From: Bacteroidaceae bacterium
Lineage (GTDB): Bacteria > Bacteroidota > Bacteroidia > Bacteroidales > Bacteroidaceae
Direction of reading: 5' to 3'
Length of the DNA: 53,857 nt
NCBI GenBank assembly: GCA_017524545.1
Contig: JAFXVN010000045.1
Location: 1 to 53,857 of the forward strand
Below, piece by piece: positions 42,084-50,510 of this stretch. Under the pieces are notes generated by a model. It ran no database searches, had not been told where the DNA came from, and saw only the letters and a list, made by a program, of their open reading frames with translations. The position numbers and the translations under genes are program-made. Position 1 is the first letter of the stretch. Each line of letters opens with the position of its first letter.

Positions 42084-43751
42084 TTAAATATATGCTTGCT
42101 CGTGCACCCCTTTCACAGCTCGGCCGCTGGGGTCGTTCATGTTCTTGAAGGCTGCATCCCATTCGAGGGCGATGGCTGTGGAGCAGGCCACACTTGCCTC
42201 CTGGTTCACGCTACGGGCGGCGGAGTCGCTTGGGAAGTGCTCTGCGAAGATGCTGCGGTAGTAGTATTCCTCCTTGTTGAGTGGCGGATTGATGGGGAAA
42301 CGCTCGGCAGCATGTGCCATTTGTTCGTCACTGACAGCCTCGGAGGTTATCTTCTTCAAGGTGTCAATCCACGAATAGCCCACGCCGTCGCTGAACTGTT
42401 CCTTCTGTCGCCAAGCAATCTCTTCGGGCAACATATCTGCAAAGGCTTCGCGGACAATCTTCTTCTCAATGGTAGAGCCTGGACACATTTTGGCCTCTGG
42501 ATTCGTCCGCATCGCTACATCAAGGAACTCCTTATCGAGGAAAGGCACACGCCCTTCCACTCCCCATGCCGAGAGACTCTTGTTGGCGCGGAGGCAGTCG
42601 TAGTAGTGCAGCTTCGAGAGCTTGCGGACGGTCTCCTCATGGAAAGCCCTTGCATTGGGTGCTTTGTGGAAGTAGAGGTAGCCGCCAAATATCTCGTCGG
42701 CACCTTCGCCGCTGAGCACCATCTTAATGCCCATTGATTTGATGACACGTGCCAAAAGATACATCGGTGTAGAGGCTCGGACGGTCGTCACATCGTAGGT
42801 CTCGATGAAATAAATCACGTCGCGAATAGCATCAAGTCCTTCCTGAATGGTGTAGTTGATTTCATGGTGAACGGTGCCGATGTGGTCAGCCACAAGCTTT
42901 GCCTTTGCCAAGTCGGGAGCACCCTTCAAGCCCACCGCAAAGCTGTGCAAGCGCGGCCAGTAGGCACGTGTCTGAGAGTCGTCTTCTATGCGGTGCTCGC
43001 TGAACTTCTCGGCAATGGCAGAGATGACAGAGGAGTCCAATCCGCCCGAGAGCAGCACGCCGTAAGGCACATCGCTCATCAGCTGTTGCTTCACAGCCGC
43101 CGTAAGAGCATCATGTATCTCCGAAACCGAAGCCGGATTGTTCTTCACAGCATCATAGTCGAACCAGTCGCGCTTGTAGTAGCGCTTCATGCCAGGCTCC
43201 TTGCTCCAATAATAATGGCCGGGAAGGAAAGGCTCGTAGCGTTCGCATTGCCCTTCGAGTGCCTTAAGCTCCGAAGCCACATAGACCGTGCCGTCGCTGT
43301 CGTAACCTATATATAAAGGTATAACGCCGATGGGGTCGCGGGCAATGAGGAACGCATCCCGCTCCTCGTCATAGAGCGCAAAGGCGAAGATACCACTGAG
43401 GTCTTCCAAGAAGTCAATACCTTTGTCGCGATAGAGCGCCAGAATCACCTCGCAGTCGCTTCCCGTCTGGAACTCGTACTGCCCCGCATAGCGGCGGCGA
43501 ATCTCCTGATGGTTATATATCTCGCCATTGACTGCCAGAACCTGCTTCCTGTCGGGCGAATACAACGGCTGCCCGCCGCTCTCGGGGTCAACGATGGAAA
43601 GCCTTTCATGGACGAGGATGGCCGAGCCGCCACAATAGATTCCACTCCAGTCCGGTCCGCGATGACGAATTTTCTGACTCATACGCAGTGCCTTTTCACG
43701 CAACTCATGCGTCTGCTGCTTGATGTTGAAGATTGATACTATACCACACAT
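42084..43751 (-). CDS. asnB: Asparagine synthase (glutamine-hydrolysing)
   Basis: Makes asparagine from aspartate, ATP and glutamine. The 555 residues begin MCGIVSIFN (Cys2 nucleophile) with an Ntn glutaminase domain (RGPDWSGI, VNGEIYNH). The synthetase domain carries the pyrophosphate loop LLSGGLDSSVISA and LSGEGADEIFGGY. All expected catalytic elements are intact. It is first of the asnB-carAB-glmS series, with a consensus promoter, and ends 27 bp before carAB. Confidence 0.96.
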   Translation of the reverse strand: MCGIVSIFNIKQQTHELREKALRMSQKIRHRGPDWSGIYCGGSAILVHERLSIVDPESGGQPLYSPDRKQVLAVNGEIYNHQEIRRRYAGQYEFQTGSDCEVILALYRDKGIDFLEDLSGIFAFALYDEERDAFLIARDPIGVIPLYIGYDSDGTVYVASELKALEGQCERYEPFLPGHYYWSKEPGMKRYYKRDWFDYDAVKNNPASVSEIHDALTAAVKQQLMSDVPYGVLLSGGLDSSVISAIAEKFSEHRIEDDSQTRAYWPRLHSFAVGLKGAPDLAKAKLVADHIGTVHHEINYTIQEGLDAIRDVIYFIETYDVTTVRASTPMYLLARVIKSMGIKMVLSGEGADEIFGGYLYFHKAPNARAFHEETVRKLSKLHYYDCLRANKSLSAWGVEGRVPFLDKEFLDVAMRTNPEAKMCPGSTIEKKIVREAFADMLPEEIAWRQKEQFSDGVGYSWIDTLKKITSEAVSDEQMAHAAERFPINPPLNKEEYYYRSIFAEHFPSDSAARSVNQEASVACSTAIALEWDAAFKNMNDPSGRAVKGVHEQAYI

Positions 43752-43805
43752 GATGACATTTGCTATTTGACGATTTACTATTTACATGCATCTTGAATTG
43801 CACGG

Positions 43806-43836
43806 CAAAGTTAATGCATTTTGTCATCATGCGCAA
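43806..43836 (-). promoter_or_regulatory. Promoter of the asnB-carAB-glmS series
   Basis: Minus-strand TTG (43836-43834), 20-nt spacer, TAACTTTG (43813-43806). The 54-bp leader down to the asnB ATG includes a heptamer-like segment (GACGATTTACTATTTAC). Confidence 0.7.
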
Positions 43837-43923
43837 TAATTATAAGACAAAATGTTACAATTATGCTTCGTTTTATTGATTTATGTCATTTGTTGCGTCT
43901 AAACTCTTGCAGGACGAAGACAA

Positions 43924-43956
43924 AAAAAGGATGTGCCTGTCTTGACACATCCTTTG
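43924..43956 (-). terminator. Intrinsic terminator of the GH3 gene
   Basis: On the minus strand AAAGGATGTG pairs with CACATCCTTT around a 10-nt loop, and the stem continues into a TTTTTTTG run. It lies 18 bp after the GH3 stop codon. Confidence 0.8.
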
Positions 43957-43973
43957 TCTTCTGTAATTATGAA

Positions 43974-46223
43974 TTATTGCAATTTGAACTTCACTTTGCA
44001 GGTGAGGCGGTCGCTGGCATCGCCTACCCAAGCAATGAACTCGCCAGGTTCTGCTTTCCAGTTATCGGTCTGCTCGTCCCAGAAGGAGAGCGCACGCTTG
44101 TCGGTTGTCAGCGTGACGGTCTGCGTCTCGCCGGGCTTTAGGGTGACTTTCTGGAAAGCTTTCAACTCCTTGACGGGACGCTCCACGCTGCATTTCACGT
44201 CCGTGATGTAGAGCTGCACGACATCACACCCCGGGCGACTGCCTGTGTTGGTGACATCTACCTTGAAGGTCATGTTGCCGTCGGCGGTCTCATCAAACTC
44301 AGACCTGAGGTTGCTCACCTTGAAGGTGGTGTAGCTCAGTCCGTGACCAAAGGCAAAGGTGGGTTTCAGCTTCTGCTTGTCCGTCCAGCGATAACCAACG
44401 AAGATGCCTTCCTTGTACTCCTCGTCGATAATCTTCTTCTCGCCGCCTCGCCAGATGCCGGGGAAGGCTGCTTCGCCGAAGGAGTGGGCACCTACCTGCT
44501 CCAGGCTCTCATGCCAAGTGAATGGCAGCTTGCCACATGGATTGGCGTCACCCGTCAGTATGTCAGCCAGTGCTGTGCCTGCTTCGCTGCCGAGGAACCA
44601 ACCCTGTACGATGGCGGGAACTTGCTTCTTCCAAGGCATGGAGACGGCATTGCCGCTGATGTTGACGTAGATAGTGTTTTTGTTGGCGGTAGCCAGAGCT
44701 TTGATGAGGTTGTCCTGCCCGTAAGGAAGATCCATCGTCTTGCGGTCGTGACCTTCGCTGTCCTGATAGTCGCTCTTGTTCAGTCCTCCGAAAATGATGA
44801 CGTAGTCGGCAGTCTTGGCTTTCTCGACGGCCTCGGCAATAAGTTCTTCGGGAGAGCGGTCGTCCTTCAGGTTTTGTCCTGTCGTCACGCCATTGTAGTT
44901 GCCGCTTGTGTCGCCCACATAACCGCGTGCATATTCAATCTGGCAATCCGTATTCTTCAGACGTTCCTGCAGACCTTGCAGGGGACTGATTTCGTGCTGC
45001 ACCTTGAGGGAGCTGGAGCCGCCGCCAACGGTCATCATCTTGATGGCATTCTCGCCCACAACAAGAATCTTCTTGCCCTGAGGCTCGATGGGCAGCACAT
45101 CGCCCTCGTTCTGCAGGAGCACGATGCCCTGCTGGGCCACCAGACGTGCTGTCTGATAGTGCTCTTCGCTACAGAGGAAACCGTAGGGCTTCTGCTTGTT
45201 CATCGTGGTGCGGAAGAATGTCCGCAACACGCGGCGCACCTTTTCGTCAAGTTCCTTGGTCGTGTATTTGCCTTCAAGGATGGCCTTCTGGTACTGCTTG
45301 GAGAGGTAGTACATGTCGTAGGCATTCGATGCGCCTTCAGAAAGGCCATTCGTCCAAGTACCGAACTCCATATCGAGACCATTCTTAACCGCTTGGTCGA
45401 GGTCGTGCGCACCGCCCCAGTCGCTAACCACCACGCCATCGAAGCCCCAATCCTGCTTCAGTATCTTGTTGAGGGTGTATTGGTTATGGCAGTTATGCTC
45501 GTCTTTGTAGAGGTTGTAGGCACCCATCACGCCCCAAGCCTTGCCTTCCTTGACGGCAGCCTCGAAACCAGGCAGGTAGATTTCGTGAAGGGCCCGGTCG
45601 CTCACGATGACATTCACCTTATGGCGGTATTCCTCCTCGTTGTTCAGGCAATAGTGCTTCACACAGCTTGCCACGCCCACGCTCTGCAAGCCCTGTACGT
45701 ATGGCACCACCATGCGGGAGGTGAGGTAGGGGTCTTCGCCCATGTACTCGAAGTTGCGGCCTCCGAGTGGGGTGCGATATATGTTGATGCCAGGCCCCAG
45801 AATCATGCTCTTGCCACGATAGAGAGCCTCTTCGCCCAGAGCATGGCCATATTCGGCTGAGAGCATAGGATTCCATGTCGCTGCAAGACACGTCAGGGCA
45901 GGGAAGGCCACGCACGAGTCGTTGGTCTGGCCGGCCTGCTCCCATTCGTCCCATAGCACATCAGGACGCACGCCGTGAGGTCCGTCGTCTGTCCAGAAGT
46001 CGGGCAAGCCAAGTCGCTTCACACCGGCACTTGAGAACTTACTTTGGGCGTGAATCACATCTATTTTCTCTGCAAGCGTCATGCGCGCGAGGGCATCCTC
46101 CACACGGGCCTCAATGTCCTTCGTCTGGTCAAGATAAACGGGGACTTGGGCAAGAGAGTGAAAAGTGAATAGTGAAAAGTGAAAAATGGCAAACAGCAGT
46201 AGGAAGGCGAGTCGGTGTTTCAT
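43974..46223 (-). CDS. GH3 family beta-glucosidase
   Basis: An exported glycoside hydrolase of 749 residues. The GH3 N domain (about 40-370) includes LPDFWTDDGPHGVRP, the substrate-binding KHYC segment and the nucleophile Asp in VVVSDWGGAHD (about residue 278). The C domain (about 390-610) and fibronectin-III-like domain (about 660-745) are complete. Most likely a beta-glucosidase or beta-xylosidase acting on oligosaccharides in the periplasm. The signal peptide core (AIFHFSLFTFHSLAQ) is encoded by a 7-nt repeat array (46156-46187), so unit-number changes would shift the frame right after the start. A strong terminator follows. Confidence 0.9.
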   Translation of the reverse strand: MKHRLAFLLLFAIFHFSLFTFHSLAQVPVYLDQTKDIEARVEDALARMTLAEKIDVIHAQSKFSSAGVKRLGLPDFWTDDGPHGVRPDVLWDEWEQAGQTNDSCVAFPALTCLAATWNPMLSAEYGHALGEEALYRGKSMILGPGINIYRTPLGGRNFEYMGEDPYLTSRMVVPYVQGLQSVGVASCVKHYCLNNEEEYRHKVNVIVSDRALHEIYLPGFEAAVKEGKAWGVMGAYNLYKDEHNCHNQYTLNKILKQDWGFDGVVVSDWGGAHDLDQAVKNGLDMEFGTWTNGLSEGASNAYDMYYLSKQYQKAILEGKYTTKELDEKVRRVLRTFFRTTMNKQKPYGFLCSEEHYQTARLVAQQGIVLLQNEGDVLPIEPQGKKILVVGENAIKMMTVGGGSSSLKVQHEISPLQGLQERLKNTDCQIEYARGYVGDTSGNYNGVTTGQNLKDDRSPEELIAEAVEKAKTADYVIIFGGLNKSDYQDSEGHDRKTMDLPYGQDNLIKALATANKNTIYVNISGNAVSMPWKKQVPAIVQGWFLGSEAGTALADILTGDANPCGKLPFTWHESLEQVGAHSFGEAAFPGIWRGGEKKIIDEEYKEGIFVGYRWTDKQKLKPTFAFGHGLSYTTFKVSNLRSEFDETADGNMTFKVDVTNTGSRPGCDVVQLYITDVKCSVERPVKELKAFQKVTLKPGETQTVTLTTDKRALSFWDEQTDNWKAEPGEFIAWVGDASDRLTCKVKFKLQ
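46156..46187. repeat. Heptamer array encoding the GH3 signal peptide
   Basis: Plus-strand AGTGAAAAGTGAATAGTGAA and onward (units GTGAAAA/GTGAATA) with strict period 7. It encodes Phe/Ser/His-rich residues of the hydrophobic signal segment on the minus strand. Confidence 0.7.
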
Positions 46224-46245
46224 CTTCGTCTTAATTTTGAATTTA

Positions 46246-47202
46246 TTAACTTTGAATTACTTCTATCTTTGTGCCGCGAAGCAGGTCGGCTATTGGCATA
46301 CGTTTCTTGCCAGCAAGCTGCACTTCATCCAATGACAGATAGCCGCCAGGCAGCGCAAGCCTCAACCCAGACCCCGCCACCTCGCCGTTCCCCCCTCCTT
46401 CGGAGGGGACGGGGGAGGCTTTGAATATCTTCATCTCCGTCTCTTTCCCGTTGGCAATGACTGGCGTCCAAGCGGCAGGGTAGGGGCTGAGGCCCCGGAT
46501 GAAATTGTAGGCACTCTCGAGTGTATGCTCTTGCCAATGGATTTGGCAGGTGTCTTTGAATATCTTTGGAGCGGGACGCAGAGGCTCGTCGGTCATAAAC
46601 TGGCTTTGGTCGGTGGCTGTGGCCTGACCGCTTTCGATGAGGCGAACTGTCTTGATGACCAATTCGGCTCCCTGCATCATGAGCTTGTCGTGGACGTCCT
46701 CGGCACAATCGTCGGGAGCAATGGGGGTGCGCTCCTGCAGGATGATGCGGCCCGTATCTATCTGTTCGTCGAGGAAGAAGGTGGTGATGCCCGTCTCTTT
46801 GTCGCCGTTGATGATGGCCCAGTTGATAGGGGCGGCACCACGATACTGAGGCAGCAGGGCGGCGTGGAGGTTGAAGGTGCCGAGAGGCGGCAAAGCCCAC
46901 ACAACTTGCGGCAACATGCGGAAAGCAACGACAATCTGCAAGTCGGGCTTTAGGGCTTTGAGTTCGGAGAGGAATGCCTCGTCGCGCAGCTTTTCTGGTT
47001 GCAGGACGGGGATGCCTTTCTCTATGGCTAACTTCTTGACAGGGCTTGACTGCAAGACATCGTGATGACGGCCGATAGGTTTGTCGGGCATCGTGACTAC
47101 GCCCACCACATTATAGCCCTCCTCGATGAGCCGTCGGAGCGACTGCACAGCGAAGTCTGGCGTACCCATGAATACGATACGAATGCTTTTATTTCCTGAC
47201 AT
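46246..47202 (-). CDS. fmt: Methionyl-tRNA formyltransferase, with palindrome insert
   Basis: Formylates initiator Met-tRNA using 10-formyl-tetrahydrofolate. The start MSGNKSIRIVFMGTPDFAVQ at 47202 is preferred over the upstream ATG, which adds repeat-derived residues. The catalytic region HAALLPQYRGAAPINWAI and the GITTFFLDEQIDTG motif are intact, and the C-terminal OB-like domain starts near residue 210. Around residues 261-272 a palindrome (46387-46419) adds about SPVPSEGGGNGEV within that domain. Total length 318 remains near the family norm. Confidence 0.93.
   Translation of the reverse strand: MSGNKSIRIVFMGTPDFAVQSLRRLIEEGYNVVGVVTMPDKPIGRHHDVLQSSPVKKLAIEKGIPVLQPEKLRDEAFLSELKALKPDLQIVVAFRMLPQVVWALPPLGTFNLHAALLPQYRGAAPINWAIINGDKETGITTFFLDEQIDTGRIILQERTPIAPDDCAEDVHDKLMMQGAELVIKTVRLIESGQATATDQSQFMTDEPLRPAPKIFKDTCQIHWQEHTLESAYNFIRGLSPYPAAWTPVIANGKETEMKIFKASPVPSEGGGNGEVAGSGLRLALPGGYLSLDEVQLAGKKRMPIADLLRGTKIEVIQS
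46387..46419. repeat. GC-rich palindrome inside fmt
   Basis: GTTCCCCCCTCCTTCGGAGG then GGACGGGGGAGGC: a single arm of the same family as 26945-26980, read in-frame in the C-terminal domain of fmt. Confidence 0.8.
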
Positions 47203-47240
47203 AGTGAAGAGTAAAAAAGGATGGCGTGTTATAATTAAAA

Positions 47241-47326
47241 ACAACGGATTTCACGGATTATACGGATTATCTTATTAGCTGGTTATCAATACCGCTTCAA
47301 TCCGTTTAATCCGTGAAATCCGTTGT
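47241..47326. repeat. Nonamer inverted repeat, copy 4
   Basis: Arms of 28 bp (47241-47268 and 47299-47326) with one mismatch; the loop ATCTTATTAGCTGGTTATCA and onward is closely related to copy 3. It lies between mce and fmt, which run in the same direction, so it may end the mce transcript and separate it from fmt. Confidence 0.85.
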
Positions 47327-47367
47327 TTTATAATAATAACTGTTTTTTGATACAGTCCCTTAGGGCT

Positions 47368-47772
47368 TTATTCTTCGCAAAGTTCGGTCAGGATGCCGCA
47401 AGTGCTCTTCGGATGGAGGAATGCAATGTGCAGACCGTCGGCACCACCACGTGGAGCCTTGTCGATGAGGCGGATACCTTTTTCGTCGCACATGGCGAGA
47501 GCTTCGCTCACACCATCCTCTACCTTGAAAGCAACATGGTGGATGCCCTTGCCGCCGTTGTCGAGGAATTTCTGTACGGTGCTTTCGGGGCAAGTGGGCT
47601 CCAACAGCTCCAACTTCACCTCGCCGACCTTCAAGAAGGCGGTTTTTACTTTCTGGTCTTCTACAACTTCTGTCTTGTAAACCTCCAGACCGAGAACGTC
47701 CTGGAAGAAGGGCAGCACTGCGTCGATACTCTGCACTGCAATGCCCAGGTGCTCAATGCGTGAAATCTTCAT
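47368..47772 (-). CDS. mce: Methylmalonyl-CoA epimerase
   Basis: Converts (R)- and (S)-methylmalonyl-CoA, linking succinyl-CoA and propionyl-CoA in the succinate-propionate fermentation. The 134-residue vicinal-oxygen-chelate protein has RIEHLGIAV (metal His8), VKLELLEPT, GKGIHHVAFKVED and the family ending AFLHPKSTCGILTELCEE with the catalytic/metal Glu. The decarboxylase and mutase genes are not in the window. It is transcribed from a consensus promoter upstream. Confidence 0.92.
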   Translation of the reverse strand: MKISRIEHLGIAVQSIDAVLPFFQDVLGLEVYKTEVVEDQKVKTAFLKVGEVKLELLEPTCPESTVQKFLDNGGKGIHHVAFKVEDGVSEALAMCDEKGIRLIDKAPRGGADGLHIAFLHPKSTCGILTELCEE

Positions 47773-47812
47773 AGATGTTATAATTAAATTAGGTTAATTA
47801 TGATTTGCACCG

Positions 47813-47843
47813 CAAAATTACATATTTTTCTGCGAACAACAAA
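47813..47843 (-). promoter_or_regulatory. Promoter of mce
   Basis: Minus-strand TTTG (47843-47840), 19-nt spacer, TAATTTTG (47820-47813), 41 bp before the mce ATG. Divergent from the gyrA promoter. Confidence 0.75.
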
Positions 47844-47902
47844 ACAATATGTTTTATTTTTCTGTGTTGAATCCCCTTATTTACATCATTTCACAATAAG
47901 GA

Positions 47903-47934
47903 TTTGCGGCTCTCATAAAATTTTCGTAACTTTG
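47903..47934 (+). promoter_or_regulatory. Promoter of gyrA
   Basis: TTTG (47903-47906), 20-nt spacer, TAACTTTG (47927-47934), a textbook Bacteroidetes promoter 51 bp before the gyrA ATG. Confidence 0.85.
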
Positions 47935-47985
47935 CACGCGAAATTAAACAAACAACAGGTTTAGCATATTGCAAACTATAATTCA

Positions 47986-50478
47986 ATGGAAGATCAAGAA
48001 AGAATAATCAAAGTTGACATTCAGCAGGAGATGAAGAAGAGCTACATCGACTACTCGATGTCTGTCATCGTGGCTCGCGCCTTGCCTGATGTGAGGGACG
48101 GCTTCAAACCCGTCCACCGCCGTATTCTCTATGGTATGCGTGAACTGCGCAATTTCCACAACAGCCCCTACAAGAAGTGCGCCCGTATCGTGGGTGAGGT
48201 GCTCGGTAAGTATCACCCGCACGGCGACAGCTCAGTATATATGGCCCTCGTCCGCATGGCTCAGGAATGGGCAATGCGCTACACGCTGGTCGATAAGCAG
48301 GGTAACTTCGGCTCCATCGATGGTGACAGCCCTGCCGCCATGCGTTACACGGAGGCACGACTCAGCCTCATGGGTGAGTCGATGATGGACGACCTGGAGA
48401 AGGAAACGGTCGATATGACCACAAACTTCGACGACACCCTGTTCGAGCCCACCGTGATGCCAACGCGCATCCCCAACCTACTCGTCAACGGAGCCACCGG
48501 CATTGCCGTCGGTATGGCAACCAACATACCTACCCACAACCTTAGCGAGGTCATCGATGCCTGTGTGGCATACGTTGATAACGAGGACCTTACCATCAGC
48601 GACTTGATGCAATACGTTAAGGGTCCCGACTTCCCAACGGGTGCCTACATCATGGGTATGCAGGGCATCCGCGATGCCTACGAGACCGGTAGGGGACGTA
48701 TCGTCATCCGTGCCAAGGCAGAGATTGAAAGCGGCGACACACACGACAAGATTGTTGTCAGCGAGATACCTTACGGTGTCAACAAGCAGCAGCTCATCGA
48801 GTACATTGCCCAGCTCGTTGGCGACAAGAAGATAGACGGCATCAGCAACGTCAACGACGAGAGCGACAGCGAAGGTATGCGCATCGTGGTTGACCTGAAG
48901 CGTGATGCCAACGCCCGTGTCGTTCTGAACAAGCTCTTCAAGATGACACCGCTGCAGACCAGCTTCAGCGTGAACAGCATCGCTCTGGTCAAAGGCCGTC
49001 CGCAACTCCTCACCTTGAAGGACTTCATCAGCAACTTCATCGCCCATCGTCACGATGTCACCATCCGCCGCACGAAGTACGACCTCCGCAAGGCAGAAGA
49101 GCGGGCGCACATCCTGAAAGGTCTCATCATCGCCAGCGACAACATCGACGAGGTGGTGCAGATTATCAAGAAGAGCAAGACACCAGCCGATGCCCAGCGT
49201 GCATTGGAGGCTCGTTTCGGCCTCGATGAATTGCAGAGCAAGGCCATTGTAGAAATGCGTCTCGGCCAGCTCACGGGTCTCAACCAGGAAAAGCTTCATG
49301 CCGAGTTCGACGAGCTGATGGAGAAGATTAAGTACTACAACCAAATCCTCACCGACGACCAGCTCTGCCGAAAAGTGATGAAAGACGAGCTGCTGGAAAT
49401 CAAGCAGCAGTACGGCGACGAGCGCCGCACAGAGATTCTGCCCAGCGCAGAAGAGTTCAATGCCGAAGACTTCTATGCCGATGATGAAGTGGTCATCACC
49501 ATGAGTCACATGGGCTACATCAAGCGCATCCCTCTGGCAGAGTTCAAGGCACAAGGTCGCGGCGGCATCGGTGTGAAAGCAAGTTCGACACGCGACAACG
49601 ACTTCATCGAGAAGATATATTCCGCCACGATGCACAACACGATGCTCTTCTTCACCGACCGTGGACGCTGCTACTGGCTCAAGGTCTATGACATCCCCGA
49701 CGGCAACAAGCAGGGCAAGGGGCGTGCTATCCAGAACATGCTCAACATCGAACCGGGCGATGCCGTACGCGCCTGCCTCTGCATCCGCAAGCTGGGCGAC
49801 CCGGAATTCTGCCAGAGCCACTTTGTTGTCTTCTGCACCAAGAACGGTATCATCAAGAAGACCTGCCTGACAGAGTACAGCCGCGTCCGCGCCAATGGTG
49901 TCAATGCCATCACAATCCGTGAAGACGACCAGGTTATCGGCGTAGAGCTGACCAATGGCAAGAACGAAATCATCATTGCCAATGCGGAAGGCCGTGCCGT
50001 CCGCTTCGACGAGGATCAGGTTCGCCCGATGGGTCGCACAGCAACAGGTGTGCAGAGCATTATCCTCGACGATGACCCGCGCGATGAAGTTGTAGGCATG
50101 TGCATCATCAACGATGCCGCGACGGAGAGCATTATGGTGCTCAGCGAAAACGGCTTCGGCAAACGTACAGATGTAGAAGAATACCGCAAGACAAGCCGCC
50201 ACGCGAAGGGTGTCAAGACACTTGCCGTCACAGAGAAGACGGGCTATCTCGTTGCAATCACGGTTGTGAAGGACGACGATGACTTGATGATTATCAACAA
50301 GAGCGGCACAACCATCCGCCTGCACGCCGACGTCATCAAGGAAACCAAGAACCGCGTCACCCAGGGCACGAAGGTCATCGAAGTCAAAAAGCGCAACGAT
50401 GTCATCAGCCACCTGAGCGTTGTTCCCCGTGCCGACGAAGTGCCGGAAGCTGCCGCAGAGAATGAAACAGAAGAATAA
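47986..50478 (+). CDS. gyrA: DNA gyrase subunit A
   Basis: Type IIA topoisomerase breakage-reunion subunit, 830 residues. The catalytic Tyr121 lies in MRYTEARLS, and the quinolone-resistance region reads [17 protein letters not shown] with Ser82 (the wild-type, sensitive residue) and Met86 at the position that is acidic in E. coli (Asp87). The GyrA box QGRGGIG and six C-terminal beta-pinwheel blades confirm GyrA rather than ParC. The C-terminus is acidic (AAENETEE). Two secreted TPR genes follow in the same direction, as in other Bacteroidales. Confidence 0.97.
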   Translation: MEDQERIIKVDIQQEMKKSYIDYSMSVIVARALPDVRDGFKPVHRRILYGMRELRNFHNSPYKKCARIVGEVLGKYHPHGDSSVYMALVRMAQEWAMRYTLVDKQGNFGSIDGDSPAAMRYTEARLSLMGESMMDDLEKETVDMTTNFDDTLFEPTVMPTRIPNLLVNGATGIAVGMATNIPTHNLSEVIDACVAYVDNEDLTISDLMQYVKGPDFPTGAYIMGMQGIRDAYETGRGRIVIRAKAEIESGDTHDKIVVSEIPYGVNKQQLIEYIAQLVGDKKIDGISNVNDESDSEGMRIVVDLKRDANARVVLNKLFKMTPLQTSFSVNSIALVKGRPQLLTLKDFISNFIAHRHDVTIRRTKYDLRKAEERAHILKGLIIASDNIDEVVQIIKKSKTPADAQRALEARFGLDELQSKAIVEMRLGQLTGLNQEKLHAEFDELMEKIKYYNQILTDDQLCRKVMKDELLEIKQQYGDERRTEILPSAEEFNAEDFYADDEVVITMSHMGYIKRIPLAEFKAQGRGGIGVKASSTRDNDFIEKIYSATMHNTMLFFTDRGRCYWLKVYDIPDGNKQGKGRAIQNMLNIEPGDAVRACLCIRKLGDPEFCQSHFVVFCTKNGIIKKTCLTEYSRVRANGVNAITIREDDQVIGVELTNGKNEIIIANAEGRAVRFDEDQVRPMGRTATGVQSIILDDDPRDEVVGMCIINDAATESIMVLSENGFGKRTDVEEYRKTSRHAKGVKTLAVTEKTGYLVAITVVKDDDDLMIINKSGTTIRLHADVIKETKNRVTQGTKVIEVKKRNDVISHLSVVPRADEVPEAAAENETEE

Positions 50479-50510
50479 TTAACACATTATATATAATGTA
50501 TAACAACACT

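Noticed and set aside
43821-44141. ORF of 106 residues between asnB and the GH3 gene
   Set aside because: It crosses the asnB promoter region and the GH3 terminator and then runs antisense through GH3; no family features.
48478-50412. 644-residue open frame antisense to gyrA
   Set aside because: Shadow of a conserved housekeeping gene; the translation has no recognisable family features.
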